A DNA stretch of 64,000 nt from Chlamydiae bacterium RIFCSPLOWO2_12_FULL_45_20 (GCA_001796285.1 MGMD01000010.1:62001-126000), one strand, 5' to 3'; shown: positions 47,178 to 56,785, counted from the stretch's first letter. The notes: a model not told the origin generated them from the letters alone. Translations and numbers: made by a program.

Positions 47178-48487
47178 TTATCACTATCGACGGACCTTCA
47201 GGAACTGGGAAATCTACTGTAGCAAAAGGGATTGCAAAGCAGCTTAGCTATATGTTTTTTGACACTGGTGCCATGTATCGCTCTTTTGCTTGGCTTGTCA
47301 TGAAAGAAGGCTTAGATCCTAAAGATCAAAACGCAGTGGAGGCAGCTCTTTTGAAGTTCCAGTTCGAGATGCAAAGAGATCAAAAACAATCGCGTATCTA
47401 TTTTGTCAATGGAGAAGAGGTAACAGAAAAGATTCGTACGCAGCAAATTTCTTTGGCCGCTTCACAAGTAGCAGTTTACCCAAAGATCAGAGAGGCAATG
47501 GTCAAAATACAAAGAAAATTTGGCCATTCTGTTGATGCTGTATTTGAGGGAAGAGACATGGGGACCGTCGTATTTCCAGAAGCAGACCTAAAAATCTTTC
47601 TTACCGCAAAGCCTGAGGTGCGCGCTGAGAGAAGGTACCAAGAGCTTAAAAGAAAGTTCCCAGATGTCTCGATCCATTTCGATGAGATTCTCAAGGAAAT
47701 TCAAGAAAGGGATGATACCGATCAAACAAGGGCTGTTTCCCCTCTGAAAAAAGCAGAGGATGCTATTCTCATCGATACCTCTGATCTCACAGCTGCACAA
47801 GTCATCGACAAGATCATTCGACTCTATAAGCCTCGTCAGAAATTCCCCAAGATGAAATGGTTTTATAAAATAGTGTATTGGTTAGCTCGATGGTTTTTTC
47901 AGTGTTTTTTTCGCCTTCGCATTTATGGCATTGAGCATTTCAGTCCAGGCGCTGCGGTCATTGTGGCGAATCACGCTTCCTTTATGGATCCGGCAGTTCT
48001 TTCGATTTCTTGCTTAGAGGAGGTCAGCTTTTTGGCAAAACAGTCTCTTTTTAAAGTTCCCTTGCTTGGGTTCATCATCCGGAAGTTAAACTCCTATCCT
48101 GTTGCCCAAGGTGCCTCTGATGCGGCCGTATTTCGCTTGATGATCGAGTTGCTTGGACAAGGAAAAAAACTGTTGCTATTCCCGGAGGGCCGGCGTTCTT
48201 CTGATGGACAGTTATTGCCCTTGCAAAGAGGGTTGTCTTTCATTGTTCAAAAGGCGGGCTGCAGAGTGATTCCGGCTTACATCCAAGGAACGTTCGCAGC
48301 CTGGCCTCGCACGCGGAAATTCCCCAAACTTTTTGGGAAAATAACAGTAGTTTTTGGCTCCTCGATTGAGTATAAAGAGCTGGAGGACAAAACATCCTCT
48401 CGAGACCGGATTACAGAAAAGACAGCGTATTCCATTCGCAGGCTTAAAGAGTGGCTGGAAAGAGGCGCAATTGGCATCCCTCCTTGA
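47174..48487 (+). CDS. cmk-plsC: Cytidylate kinase fused to 1-acylglycerol-3-phosphate acyltransferase
   Basis: A single 437-residue frame with two enzymes. Residues 1-218 are a CMP kinase: ITIDGPSGTGKSTVAKGIA, DTGAMYRSF, FEGRDMGTVVFP and the ERDDTDQTR segment. Residues 228-437 are a PlsC acyltransferase: a hydrophobic segment (YKIVYWLARWFFQCFF), VANHASFMDP (HX4D), NSYPVAQGASD and LLFPEGRRSSDGQ. In Chlamydia the same two genes are neighbours but separate. No stop codon or ribosome site is seen at the joint (about 47830-47860). It overlaps cdsA as ATGA. It would couple a nucleotide-salvage step and phospholipid synthesis only by co-expression and location at the membrane. Confidence 0.92.
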   Translation: MIITIDGPSGTGKSTVAKGIAKQLSYMFFDTGAMYRSFAWLVMKEGLDPKDQNAVEAALLKFQFEMQRDQKQSRIYFVNGEEVTEKIRTQQISLAASQVAVYPKIREAMVKIQRKFGHSVDAVFEGRDMGTVVFPEADLKIFLTAKPEVRAERRYQELKRKFPDVSIHFDEILKEIQERDDTDQTRAVSPLKKAEDAILIDTSDLTAAQVIDKIIRLYKPRQKFPKMKWFYKIVYWLARWFFQCFFRLRIYGIEHFSPGAAVIVANHASFMDPAVLSISCLEEVSFLAKQSLFKVPLLGFIIRKLNSYPVAQGASDAAVFRLMIELLGQGKKLLLFPEGRRSSDGQLLPLQRGLSFIVQKAGCRVIPAYIQGTFAAWPRTRKFPKLFGKITVVFGSSIEYKELEDKTSSRDRITEKTAYSIRRLKEWLERGAIGIPP

Positions 48488-48570
48488 GATGTTTTGCCGT
48501 TTGGAAAAAAATACCCTAACCATTAAACTGGACAGCGTCCAGTTAAAATAGGGAAAAATGAGGTAAAAAA

Positions 48571-48894
48571 ATGGCAGGAGAGAGCATTCGCCAATTCACC
48601 GATAGCGAATTTCAAAATCAGATCCAATCGGGCCTTGTCCTTGTGGATTTTCACGCTCATTGGTGCGGCCCTTGTAGAACATTGGCTCCTGTGTTAGATC
48701 AAGTAGCCAAAGAGCTAAAAGGCAAGGCGGTCATTGGTAAGGTAGACATTGATAGCGAGCAAAAAACGGCGGCACACTTTCAGATTACCTCTGTGCCTAC
48801 TATGATCCTGTTTAAAAATGGAAAAGAGGTGGGTAGATTGGTCGGTCTGCGTACCGCTGAGGCTATAAAAGAATTTATCCGTTCAGAAATGTGA
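48571..48894 (+). CDS. trxA: Thioredoxin
   Basis: A 107-residue thioredoxin with the active site WCGPC (in FHAHWCGPCRTLAPVLDQ), the cis-Pro loop ITSVPTMILFKNG and the closing GLRTAEAIKEFI. No signal peptide, so cytoplasmic. In Chlamydia trxA is adjacent to the spoU-type methylase gene, as it nearly is here (trmL, with DUF2905 between). Confidence 0.96.
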   Translation: MAGESIRQFTDSEFQNQIQSGLVLVDFHAHWCGPCRTLAPVLDQVAKELKGKAVIGKVDIDSEQKTAAHFQITSVPTMILFKNGKEVGRLVGLRTAEAIKEFIRSEM

Positions 48895-48907
48895 TGACAA
48901 ACTCGAT

Positions 48908-49135
48908 ATGAGCCAGTTTCTAGGCATGACAATATTTTTAATTGTGGTGGCAGGTTTGCTTCTCCACGCGAGGGTGGAGCTCCCTTGGTACGCCAGTTGG
49001 ATAGGACAGCTGCCTGGCGATTTGATCATACGCAAGCAGACAATAACGATCTATGCGCCCCTCACTTCGTCCCTGTTAATTAGCTTGGTGGTATCCTTCC
49101 TGCTTTCCTTGGCCTTTGGCAAGAGGTCATCTTAA
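48908..49135 (+). CDS. DUF2905 small membrane protein
   Basis: 75 residues with two TM helices (about 6-20 and 50-70) and the family core WIGQLPGDLIIRKQTITIYA in the loop between (usual form: GRLPGDIxIxxxxxxFYFP). Function unknown. It begins 14 bp after trxA and its end overlaps the convergent trmL by 9 bp. Confidence 0.85.
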   Translation: MSQFLGMTIFLIVVAGLLLHARVELPWYASWIGQLPGDLIIRKQTITIYAPLTSSLLISLVVSFLLSLAFGKRSS

Positions 49136-49567
49136 ACAGTCTCTTAAGCCTTCATACAGAGCAATGCCCGCACAAGTGGCAAGATTTAGGCACCTAGCTC
49201 CTGATAACATAGGAATTTTATAAAAGTGATCCGGATATTTTTCTAAAAATAGCTTGGGAAGACCTGATCTTTCTGAACCAAAAATCAGACACGATTCTTC
49301 TCTATAGGGCGCTTCGGTATAGCTTTTTTGTGCTTTACTAGAAAAAAAGAAAAAACTCTGCATCGTTTGCAAGAACGCTTCTAAATCGTCGATTTCTTGT
49401 ATGTTGACTTCTGACCAATAGTCAAGGCCTGCTCTTTTGAGATGCCTAGAATGGGTACTAAATCCTAAAGGGCGAACCAAGATAAGGTCTGTGCCAGTTA
49501 CGGAACAGGTGCGGACAATATTCCCTGTATTTTGTGGAATTTCAGGTTGAAAAAGGATAATTTTCAT
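49127..49567 (-). CDS. trmL: tRNA (cytidine/uridine-2'-O-)-methyltransferase TrmL, SPOUT family
   Basis: A 146-residue SPOUT enzyme. Motif 1 is PEIPQNTGNIVRTCSVTGTD, motif 2 is LIFGSERSGLPK, and motif 3 is IPMLSGARCLNLATCAGIALYEGL. It methylates the wobble base of tRNA-Leu. AAGAGG before the ATG lies in the repeat at 49569-49583. It follows hisS on the same strand with a 55-bp gap. Confidence 0.92.
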   Translation of the reverse strand: MKIILFQPEIPQNTGNIVRTCSVTGTDLILVRPLGFSTHSRHLKRAGLDYWSEVNIQEIDDLEAFLQTMQSFFFFSSKAQKSYTEAPYREESCLIFGSERSGLPKLFLEKYPDHFYKIPMLSGARCLNLATCAGIALYEGLRDCLR

Positions 49568-49622
49568 TAGACCTCTTGCATCATTCAGGGTCTGTCGCTT
49601 TTCTGGTTCTTATGCAAGTCTA
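49568..49622. repeat. TAGACCTC-family repeat with inverted end, hisS-trmL gap
   Basis: The gap starts TAGACCTCTTGCATCA (49568-49583) and ends ATGCAAGTCTA (49612-49622), an imperfect terminal inverted repeat (three bases missing in the second arm). It may be a miniature element or IS scar. The left arm is also the TrmL ribosome-binding region. Confidence 0.5.
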
Positions 49623-50918
49623 TTATTTCTCGCCAATGGTATAAGATGCCCTCAATTTGTTGCACAGATTCTCAAAGGAAACTTCCTCTTGCACTCTTGA
49701 TTCCAGATCTTTCAGTTGTAATGTTTGTTTAGAAAGTTCTTCGCTCCCGATAATTGCCAAGAATTTTGTATGGAGACGGTTGGCGTTTTGCAGCGCTGAC
49801 TGCACTTTTTGAGTATGGAATTCAATATCTGCTGGAATGGCTGCGCGCCGAAGCTGTGTGACAAGAGAAAAGGCTGTTTTTAATGCTTCTTCTCCCATGG
49901 GGAAAAAATAAATAAGCGGTCGCTTTTCTGGAGGCAAAGAGGTGTCCTGTTTCAGCATTGTCTGGATGACTCTTTCTAGTCCTGTTGCAAAACCCACTGC
50001 AGGGAGGTCGGCCCCTCCAAAGGTTTTGATCAGTCCGTCAAATCTACCGCCCGCACCGATCGTATTTTGCGCCCCAAGATCGTCTGCAAGGATTTCAAAG
50101 ACGGTTTTTTGATAGTAATCGAGTCCGCGCACGATTTTATCGTCAATAACATAAGGAATTTCAATCCTTTCCAAAGCAGCGCATACCTTTTGAAAGTGCG
50201 TTGCCGAGGCTTCTCCAAGGTAATCTAAGATGGAGGGAGCTTTTTGCAGAATCTCTCGATCTTGTGGATTTTTAGAGTCCAAAATACGCAAAGGATTTTT
50301 TTCAAAGCGAGTTTGACTCTCTTCCGATAGCTTCGAGAAATGCGGCTCCAAGTAGGCTAAAAGCGCATTTTTGAAAGCTCCTCGCGATTCAAGATCTCCA
50401 ACAGTGTTGATATGCACTCTAAGATTTTTCAGGCCAAGTTTTTGATAAAACTGCCAGAGAAGATCGATCACCTCGGCGTCTTGCTCGGGACAGCTATTTC
50501 CAATCGCTTCGACGCCAAACTGATGGTGCTGTCGATATCTGCCCGATTGAGGCCTTTCATAGCGAAACATCGGCCCAGTGTAAAACAATTTATGCACGGG
50601 CCCTAGGTTGGCTAGGCGATTTTCAATAAATGCGCGCATAACTGATGATGTCCCTTCGGGACGAAGCGTCATCAGCCTTCCCCCTTTGTCTTCAAAGGTG
50701 AACATTTCTTTGGTTACAATGTCCGAAGTAGTGCCCACTCCGCGATCAAAAAGTCCTGATGCCTCGTAGATGGGCGTGCGGATCTCTCGATAGCCAAATG
50801 CAAAGGAAACCTCCCGCAAAGCAGTTTCCACAAATTGCCACATTTCAGACAGACGCCACCGCTCTTCTGTGCCGTAAGGTATAATATCAAACGTCCCCTT
50901 CGGGATCTGGTATTTCAT
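49623..50918 (-). CDS. hisS: Histidyl-tRNA synthetase
   Basis: A 431-residue class II synthetase. It begins PKGTFDIIP, motif 2 is LRPEGTSSVMRAFIE with YRQHHQFGVEAIG, the His-A motif is RGLDYYQKTVFEI, and the motif 3 region is GGRFDGLIKTFGG; the anticodon domain ends it. The ATG at 50918 gives the usual N-terminus; a TTG at 50936 is unlikely because the promoter lies there. No ribosome site precedes the ATG. Its partners uhpC and dnaE follow upstream on the other strand, as in Chlamydia. Confidence 0.95.
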   Translation of the reverse strand: MKYQIPKGTFDIIPYGTEERWRLSEMWQFVETALREVSFAFGYREIRTPIYEASGLFDRGVGTTSDIVTKEMFTFEDKGGRLMTLRPEGTSSVMRAFIENRLANLGPVHKLFYTGPMFRYERPQSGRYRQHHQFGVEAIGNSCPEQDAEVIDLLWQFYQKLGLKNLRVHINTVGDLESRGAFKNALLAYLEPHFSKLSEESQTRFEKNPLRILDSKNPQDREILQKAPSILDYLGEASATHFQKVCAALERIEIPYVIDDKIVRGLDYYQKTVFEILADDLGAQNTIGAGGRFDGLIKTFGGADLPAVGFATGLERVIQTMLKQDTSLPPEKRPLIYFFPMGEEALKTAFSLVTQLRRAAIPADIEFHTQKVQSALQNANRLHTKFLAIIGSEELSKQTLQLKDLESRVQEEVSFENLCNKLRASYTIGEK

Positions 50919-50925
50919 CGGATCT

Positions 50926-50954
50926 ATTATAGGCAAACGATAAGACTATTGCAA
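50926..50954 (-). promoter_or_regulatory. hisS promoter with start codon at the expected +1
   Basis: On the minus strand TTGCAA, exactly 17 bp, TATAAT (a perfect -10 box), then 7 bp to the hisS ATG. Transcription would begin at or near the A of the ATG, so a leaderless mRNA is expected. Confidence 0.6.
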
Positions 50955-51542
50955 GAGCGACGAAATGTCGTTAATAAGACGCGTCCATTCTGTAAGCGCA
51001 CTTTCTGCGGGGTTTTTTTCATGCTCCCGATGAAGATTTTGGATCAGTTCCATGTAGGGAAAAGGAACCCACTTTTGCCCTGCGTATTCTGTCAGATAGT
51101 AGCCAAATGAATGGGGAAGGTTTTGTGGATAATGGAGAATTTTTTTCACCAAAAGGCGAAATTTTTCTTCGACCTCTTTTTGTTTAAAGGAAAGACTATC
51201 TTCCATAAGAGCGGACCAGATGAGGGAAAGCTCGTTTAGAAATCGCACGTCCTCCGAGCGGTTCTCGGTTTTTAAAATTTCTAAAGCTGCCTGCAGGGCA
51301 GCTAAAGGGTTGCCAACGCCTTTTGCGTGTTGATGTGCCTCTAAAAAAAAATCGACCGTTTTTTGGAAGAGATGTACTACGTAAGCCGTAAACTTTAAGC
51401 GAGTCCTTGGGGGTTCCTCATCGTCCGGAGGCTTAGGAACTTCTCCTTTAGTCTGTCTTTCTCCAATAGGTTCCACGCGGTATTTTTCAAATGGGTCTAG
51501 TGGATCTGGGCCTATAGGAGCGCTATACTGAACGTGATTCAA
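50946..51542 (-). CDS. Conserved-looking hypothetical protein (about 198 aa)
   Basis: I do not recognise a family. The first 50 residues are Pro- and charge-rich (PKPPDDEEPPRTRLKF), and the rest is predicted mainly helical (FTAYVVHLFQKTVDFFLEAH, AALQAALEILKTENR). No signal peptide or membrane segment. The start is uncertain: the frame opens with TTG 51542, but a TATAAT box (51546-51551) lies only 3 bp before it; GTG 51476 is a possible downstream start. Position between hisS and uhpC, where Chlamydia has no gene. Confidence 0.6.
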   Translation of the reverse strand: MNHVQYSAPIGPDPLDPFEKYRVEPIGERQTKGEVPKPPDDEEPPRTRLKFTAYVVHLFQKTVDFFLEAHQHAKGVGNPLAALQAALEILKTENRSEDVRFLNELSLIWSALMEDSLSFKQKEVEEKFRLLVKKILHYPQNLPHSFGYYLTEYAGQKWVPFPYMELIQNLHREHEKNPAESALTEWTRLINDISSLLQ

Positions 51543-51592
51543 ATCATTATACCAGTTAACTATTCCTCATACTATTTGAAAAGACCTTTTTG

Positions 51593-51621
51593 TTGACAGA
51601 AGGGAATCGGTGCTTTACTCT
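51593..51621 (+). promoter_or_regulatory. uhpC promoter
   Basis: A consensus TTGACA, exactly 17 bp, TACTCT, with a 40-bp leader that contains AAGGAGAGG before the GTG at 51662. Confidence 0.6.
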
Positions 51622-51661
51622 AAAAGCTTTTCCAACCCCGGATCCCAAGGAGAGGACCCTC

Positions 51662-53002
51662 GTGTCTGTTTTGGATGTGTTCAAACCTGCCCCAGCCATA
51701 GACGAAATCCAAGATCCAAATCTCATAAAAAAAAAGTATAAATATTGGCGGATCCGCACATTTTATGCGATGTGGGCGGGCTATGCTTTTTACTACTTCA
51801 CCAGGAAGAGCTTCACCTTTGCCATGCCCCTCATGCAAAGCGAATTGGGGCTCGGCAAGTTCGAACTCGGCCTTTTGGGAAGCATTCTTTATCTTTCCTA
51901 TGGAGCCAGCAAGTTTTTAAGCGGAATGTTAGGGGATCGATCGAATCCTCGCTATTTCATGTCCATCGGGCTGATTTTGACAGGCGTTTTCAACATTTTT
52001 TTCGGGATGTCTTCAGCGTTTTGGGCATTTGCTCTTTTTTGGGGGTTGAACGGGGTTTTCCAGGGCTGGGGGTGGCCAGGATGCGCTAAACTGCTAACTC
52101 ACTGGTACTCTCAATCAGAAAGGGGGAGATGGTGGAGCATGTGGAATACATCTCATAACATCGGCGGTTCTGTGATCCCTCTCCTTGTCGCCACCTGCGC
52201 TGTCTATTATGGATGGAGAATGGCTATGTACATCCCAGGGATGATTTGCATTTTGGCGGGACTTTTTGTTATGAATCGTTTAAGAGATACCCCCGTATCC
52301 ATGGGGCTTCCCTCTATAGAAAGGTTTCGGGGGGATGAGATGCACTCTGGGTCTACGAAAAAAAGTGGCCATCTCTCCCCCAAAGAGCTTCTTTTCGAGT
52401 ATGTCATTAAAAATCGGTATATTTGGCTCCTTGCAGCCGCTTACTTTCTAATCTATGTGATTAGAACCGCTGTGAATGATTGGAGTATGGTTTATCTCAT
52501 TGAAGTCAAGCATTACACGATGAAGGAAGCGGGTATTTGCCTGTTTTGGTTTGAATGGGGAGGTCTGTTCGGAAGCCTGACTGCCGGCTGGGCGTCTGAT
52601 TTGCTGTTTGGTGGGAGAAGAAATCCCATCAATGTCATTTTTACTCTTGGGATTCTAGCTCTCATCTTTGCTTTTGGAGTGAGTGATAATTCTTCTGTGC
52701 TTTTAAACGCAGTCTATATTTTTCTCTTTGGCTTTTTTATTTTTGGACCCCAAATGCTCATTGGTATGGCTGCAGCAGAGCTCTCTCACAAAAATGCTAC
52801 GGCTACCGCTACGGGCTTTGTGGGTTGTTTTGCCTATCTCGGTGCAGCGGCGGCTGGAGCTCCGCTTGGCGCTATTGCTCAGACTTGGGGATGGGATATG
52901 TATCTAATGACTCTATTTATTTGCGGAGTTCTTGGGGCTCTTATTCTCCTCCCCCTTTGGTCCATTCGCTCTAACCCCAAAGAAGTTGCAGCGCCAGCAT
53001 GA
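51662..53002 (+). CDS. uhpC: Hexose phosphate transporter, UhpC type
   Basis: A 446-residue MFS antiporter with about 12 TM helices. Family signatures are FYYFTRKSFTFAMP near the N-terminus, LGLLGSILYLSYGASKFLSG, DRSNPRYFM (MFS loop 2-3), GWGWPGCAKLLTHWYSQSER and RDTPVSMGLP. It takes glucose 6-phosphate from the host in exchange for phosphate. Start GTG 51662 follows AAGGAGAGG. It is coupled to dnaE by an ATGA overlap, as in Chlamydia. Confidence 0.95.
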   Translation: MSVLDVFKPAPAIDEIQDPNLIKKKYKYWRIRTFYAMWAGYAFYYFTRKSFTFAMPLMQSELGLGKFELGLLGSILYLSYGASKFLSGMLGDRSNPRYFMSIGLILTGVFNIFFGMSSAFWAFALFWGLNGVFQGWGWPGCAKLLTHWYSQSERGRWWSMWNTSHNIGGSVIPLLVATCAVYYGWRMAMYIPGMICILAGLFVMNRLRDTPVSMGLPSIERFRGDEMHSGSTKKSGHLSPKELLFEYVIKNRYIWLLAAAYFLIYVIRTAVNDWSMVYLIEVKHYTMKEAGICLFWFEWGGLFGSLTAGWASDLLFGGRRNPINVIFTLGILALIFAFGVSDNSSVLLNAVYIFLFGFFIFGPQMLIGMAAAELSHKNATATATGFVGCFAYLGAAAAGAPLGAIAQTWGWDMYLMTLFICGVLGALILLPLWSIRSNPKEVAAPA

Positions 53003-56000
53003 CCTCCTCTTCCCCGCTATCCCCTTCTCAAACAACGCAACCCCAGGGCTTTGGCGCTGTCGAGCAGCCCATTGCAGAATCACGTTCCGTATATGTGCCC
53101 CTTAATGTGCACTCCCAATACTCGATCCTTAACTCGACTGCCAGTGTTTCTCTTTTAGCCAAAACAGCAAAGCGCTTCAAAATGCCAGCTATTGCCATTA
53201 CTGATGATGGCAATCTCTACGGAGTGGTGGACTTTTATAAAGCTTGTAGGTCTCAGGGAGTCAAGCCGATTATCGGCTGTGAAATGTGGATGGCTCCTAG
53301 CTCGCGTTTCGAAAAAAAACGAACGCCAGGGCTTTCGAATGGAATGCCCATTGTGCTCTTAGCGAAAGATTATGTGGGCTTTCAACATCTCTCCAGGCTG
53401 TCGTCTATTGGTTTTTTAGAGGGGTTTTATTACCAGCCGCGTATTGATAAGGAAGTGTTAACAGCGCATCAAGAAGGGCTTATTTGTCTTCTATCAGACA
53501 TTACAGATGTAGAGTGGTATCACCAGCTCTTTGGCGAGGATTTTTACCTGGACATTCGCAGGCATCCCCTAAGCCGAGATGAAATTCAGGAGAGTTGGCT
53601 CGCTCAAAAGTATCGTGATGCATGGGAAACCCAAGAAAAGAAGAACCAAGAGCTGATCCGTCTATCTAAGACATTGGGAATTGAGTTGGTGGCCACCAAC
53701 AAGATTCACTACATCGAACGAGAAGATTGGCGCGCACATGAGATCCTTTTAAACATCCAATCTGGAGAGCCTTGCGAAATTTGGGAAAGAGACTCCCAGG
53801 GCAATCCAAAAAATAAAGCAGCGAATCCAAAGCGCGAGACGATGTCTACGCGAGAACTGTATTTCAAGTCGCCTGAGGAAATGGCAGATCTTTTTCAAGA
53901 CCTCCCTCAGGCTCTCGAAAATACTTTGAAAGTGGCGGCAAAATGTAATGCTGAACTCGATTTTAAGACCAAGCATTATCCTATCTTTATCCCTCCTGGG
54001 TTGGATGAAAAAAAAGCTACAAAAAAAGAACGGTTAAAAGTAGCAGAACAGTTTTTATACGATCTTTGTGTGAAGGGTATTCAGGAGCGCTATACCCCGG
54101 AGAGGCTTGCCAAAGTGCCGGGAGATAACCCGCTGGACATCGTTAGGAAGCGCTTTGAGTATGAATTTAATATTCTCACATCGAAGGGAATGTGCGATTA
54201 TATGCTCATCGTTTACGACTTCATTTCCTGGGCCAAGGCCAGGGGAATTCCCGTAGGGCCAGGAAGAGGTTCTGCGGCAGGTTCGATTATATCCTACTTG
54301 ATGGGAATTACGGATATCGAACCGCTGCGCTTTCACCTTTTCTTTGAGAGATTTATCAATCCAGAAAGGATTTCCTACCCCGATATTGACGTCGACATCT
54401 GTATGGACAGGCGCCAAGAGGTGATTCATTATGTCGTTGCGAAGTATGGCAAGGAAAAGGTCGCCCAAATCATTACCTTTGGCACGATGAAGGCAAAGAT
54501 GGCGATTCGGGATGTAGGCAGGGTATTGAATGTTCCGCTTTCCAAGGTGAACAAAATAGCTGCCCTAGTTCCAGAAGATCCTACGATGACGTTAGAGAAG
54601 GCGTTTAAGATTGACCCAGAGCTTGCACGTCTCATGGAAACGGATGAAGAAGCGAAAGCTGTTTTGGAAATGGCTCAAAAGACGGAAGGTTCGATTCGCA
54701 ACACAAGTACTCATGCAGCAGGTCTCATTATCTCAGCCAGTGCGATTATGGAGCATATCCCCGTTTGTACCGCAAAAGACTCCGATATGGTTGTTACGCA
54801 ATATGCGATGAAGCCGGTAGAGAGTGTGGGGATGCTAAAAATCGACTTTTTAGGGCTTAAAACACTCACGTCGATTCAAAAATGCGCTAATGCGGTAGAA
54901 AAAAGCACGATGCAAAAGATCGACTGGGGCAATTTGCCTTTGGATGATCAGCCCACCTTCGACCTTTTAAACCAGGGCAAGACGCTAGGGGTATTTCAGC
55001 TAGAATCTAGCGGGATGCAGGATCTGTCTAAGCAGCTCCATATTGACGTATTTGAAGAAGTAATCGCCGTCGGAGCCTTATATCGACCGGGACCCATGGA
55101 CATGATCCCCTCGTTTATCAACCGCAAGCACGGAAAAGAAAAGATCGAGATAGACCATCCTCTAATGAAAGAGATCTTATCTGAGACTTACGGGGTCATG
55201 GTCTATCAGGAACAAGTGATGCAGATTGCTAGCAATTTAGCAGGCTATTCCTTGGGCGAAGGGGATGTTTTGCGGCGTGCGATGGGAAAAAAAGATCGAG
55301 AAGAAATGAATCGGCAAAAAGAAAAATTTGTCAGTGGTTGTGAAAACAAGGGGATCTCTCCAGGTACAGCTGTGCTGATCTTCGAGAAGATCGAAAAATT
55401 TGCCTCTTACGGCTTTAATAAATCCCATGCGGCGGCCTATGCCTATCTTTCCTATGCGACCGCTTATTTTAAAGCTAACTATCCGAAGGAGTGGATGGCT
55501 GCTTTGATGACCTCAGATCAGCATGATACGACAAAACTGGCCAAATTTATCGCTGAGGCTAAGTCCTTGAACATTCGTGTTCTTCCCCCAGATATCAACC
55601 AGGCTTCCAGAGAGTTTGCCGCTTCGAAAGATGGCATCCGCTTTGCAATGGCAGGGATTAAGGGCATGGGGATTGGCGGCGTGGATGCAATCTTAGAGGA
55701 GAGGGAAAAAAATGGACCGTATCAGAACCTGTTTGAGTTTATTCAGCGGGTTGACAAAACGCGGGTGGGGAAAAAACACATCGAACTGCTAATCGATGCA
55801 GGAGCCTTGGACTTTACGAACGGGTCTCGCGATGCGATGCGAGAAAGCGTAGAGGAGATGTATGAAAGGGCGTTACAAGAGCAAAAAGAAAAGGCCATGG
55901 GGGTTTTGAATCTCTTTACGTTCATCGAAACACCGGAAGTGGCAGCCTTGACAAATCCACTCAAAGTAGTTAGTCCTTCAACCAAATTGCAACTCTATCA

Positions 56001-56739
56001 GAGAGAAAAAGAGCTTTTGGGCTTCTATTTAACAGGGCATCCCATGGATGGGTATAAAAAAGTTCTGGGTCGACTTTCTTGTGTTCCATTAACCGAAGTG
56101 GGAAGGCTCGAGGATGGGAGTGTATTTAGAGCCGCTTTTGTCGTAGAAACAGCGACTGTGAAAGTGTCGGCCAAAAATCAAAAGAAATTTGCGATTCTCA
56201 TCATTAGCGATGGGATAGAGCGTTTTGAGCTGCCTGTATGGTCTGAATTATTTGAGGAAAAAGGGGCTTTACTCAATGAGAATCAGCTCCTTTATGGAAT
56301 TTTACAGCTGGAAAAAAAAGAAGGGGCGAGTCAGCTTTCATGCCGCTATTTAGACGATCTTGTAAGCATTGACGAGGAAAGGATCAAGCTTTGCGACGAT
56401 GCATTGGAAAAGATCAGACAGCAAGTCAAAGCTAAGACTGGCTTCGATAACAAGCGGAAGGCCAAGCAAGAAAAGGAGGGCAAGGTAGAAAAAGAAAACA
56501 TCTCTAAACTTTCCATAGAAGTAGACGCTGATCGGGTACGCTTCAGTCAAATCCTTCAACTCAAGGAGCTTTTCCGTTCTTATCCAGGTAAATCAACGCT
56601 AGAGATGCATTTTCGTGTCGGTAGCAAGCGGCTCGGCACTGTTTTTGTGGACTCTCAATGGGGCGTCAATGCAAACTCAGAATTTCAGAAAAAACTGGCT
56701 GAGCTGATAGCGACCTTTGGTTCGATTTTCTTATCCTGA
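52999..56739 (+). CDS. dnaE: DNA polymerase III alpha subunit
   Basis: A 1246-residue replicative polymerase. The PHP domain starts with NVHSQYSILNST; the polymerase active site has VGPGRGSAAGSIISYLMG and YPDIDVDICMDRRQEV with the catalytic Asp pair, and ALYRPGPMDMIPSFINRKHG and SYGFNKSHAAAYA follow; then a helix-hairpin-helix tandem (GIKGMGIGGVDAIL), an OB-fold and a C-terminal domain. It overlaps uhpC by 4 bp. Confidence 0.97.
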   Translation: MTSSSPLSPSQTTQPQGFGAVEQPIAESRSVYVPLNVHSQYSILNSTASVSLLAKTAKRFKMPAIAITDDGNLYGVVDFYKACRSQGVKPIIGCEMWMAPSSRFEKKRTPGLSNGMPIVLLAKDYVGFQHLSRLSSIGFLEGFYYQPRIDKEVLTAHQEGLICLLSDITDVEWYHQLFGEDFYLDIRRHPLSRDEIQESWLAQKYRDAWETQEKKNQELIRLSKTLGIELVATNKIHYIEREDWRAHEILLNIQSGEPCEIWERDSQGNPKNKAANPKRETMSTRELYFKSPEEMADLFQDLPQALENTLKVAAKCNAELDFKTKHYPIFIPPGLDEKKATKKERLKVAEQFLYDLCVKGIQERYTPERLAKVPGDNPLDIVRKRFEYEFNILTSKGMCDYMLIVYDFISWAKARGIPVGPGRGSAAGSIISYLMGITDIEPLRFHLFFERFINPERISYPDIDVDICMDRRQEVIHYVVAKYGKEKVAQIITFGTMKAKMAIRDVGRVLNVPLSKVNKIAALVPEDPTMTLEKAFKIDPELARLMETDEEAKAVLEMAQKTEGSIRNTSTHAAGLIISASAIMEHIPVCTAKDSDMVVTQYAMKPVESVGMLKIDFLGLKTLTSIQKCANAVEKSTMQKIDWGNLPLDDQPTFDLLNQGKTLGVFQLESSGMQDLSKQLHIDVFEEVIAVGALYRPGPMDMIPSFINRKHGKEKIEIDHPLMKEILSETYGVMVYQEQVMQIASNLAGYSLGEGDVLRRAMGKKDREEMNRQKEKFVSGCENKGISPGTAVLIFEKIEKFASYGFNKSHAAAYAYLSYATAYFKANYPKEWMAALMTSDQHDTTKLAKFIAEAKSLNIRVLPPDINQASREFAASKDGIRFAMAGIKGMGIGGVDAILEEREKNGPYQNLFEFIQRVDKTRVGKKHIELLIDAGALDFTNGSRDAMRESVEEMYERALQEQKEKAMGVLNLFTFIETPEVAALTNPLKVVSPSTKLQLYQREKELLGFYLTGHPMDGYKKVLGRLSCVPLTEVGRLEDGSVFRAAFVVETATVKVSAKNQKKFAILIISDGIERFELPVWSELFEEKGALLNENQLLYGILQLEKKEGASQLSCRYLDDLVSIDEERIKLCDDALEKIRQQVKAKTGFDNKRKAKQEKEGKVEKENISKLSIEVDADRVRFSQILQLKELFRSYPGKSTLEMHFRVGSKRLGTVFVDSQWGVNANSEFQKKLAELIATFGSIFLS

Positions 56740-56756
56740 ATGGAGATGCAAAAGAG

Positions 56757-56785
56757 TTGACACCAAATCTGGAATGTTCTAACGT
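56757..56785 (+). promoter_or_regulatory. Promoter of the BamD-like gene, next to the start codon
   Basis: A perfect TTGACA, exactly 17 bp, TAACGT, then 6 bp to ATG 56792. As at hisS, the mRNA is expected to have no leader. Confidence 0.5.

Noticed and set aside
47852-48487. Separate plsC gene starting at an internal ATG
   Set aside because: No ribosome-binding site precedes that ATG and the frame is continuous with cmk, so a fusion was called.
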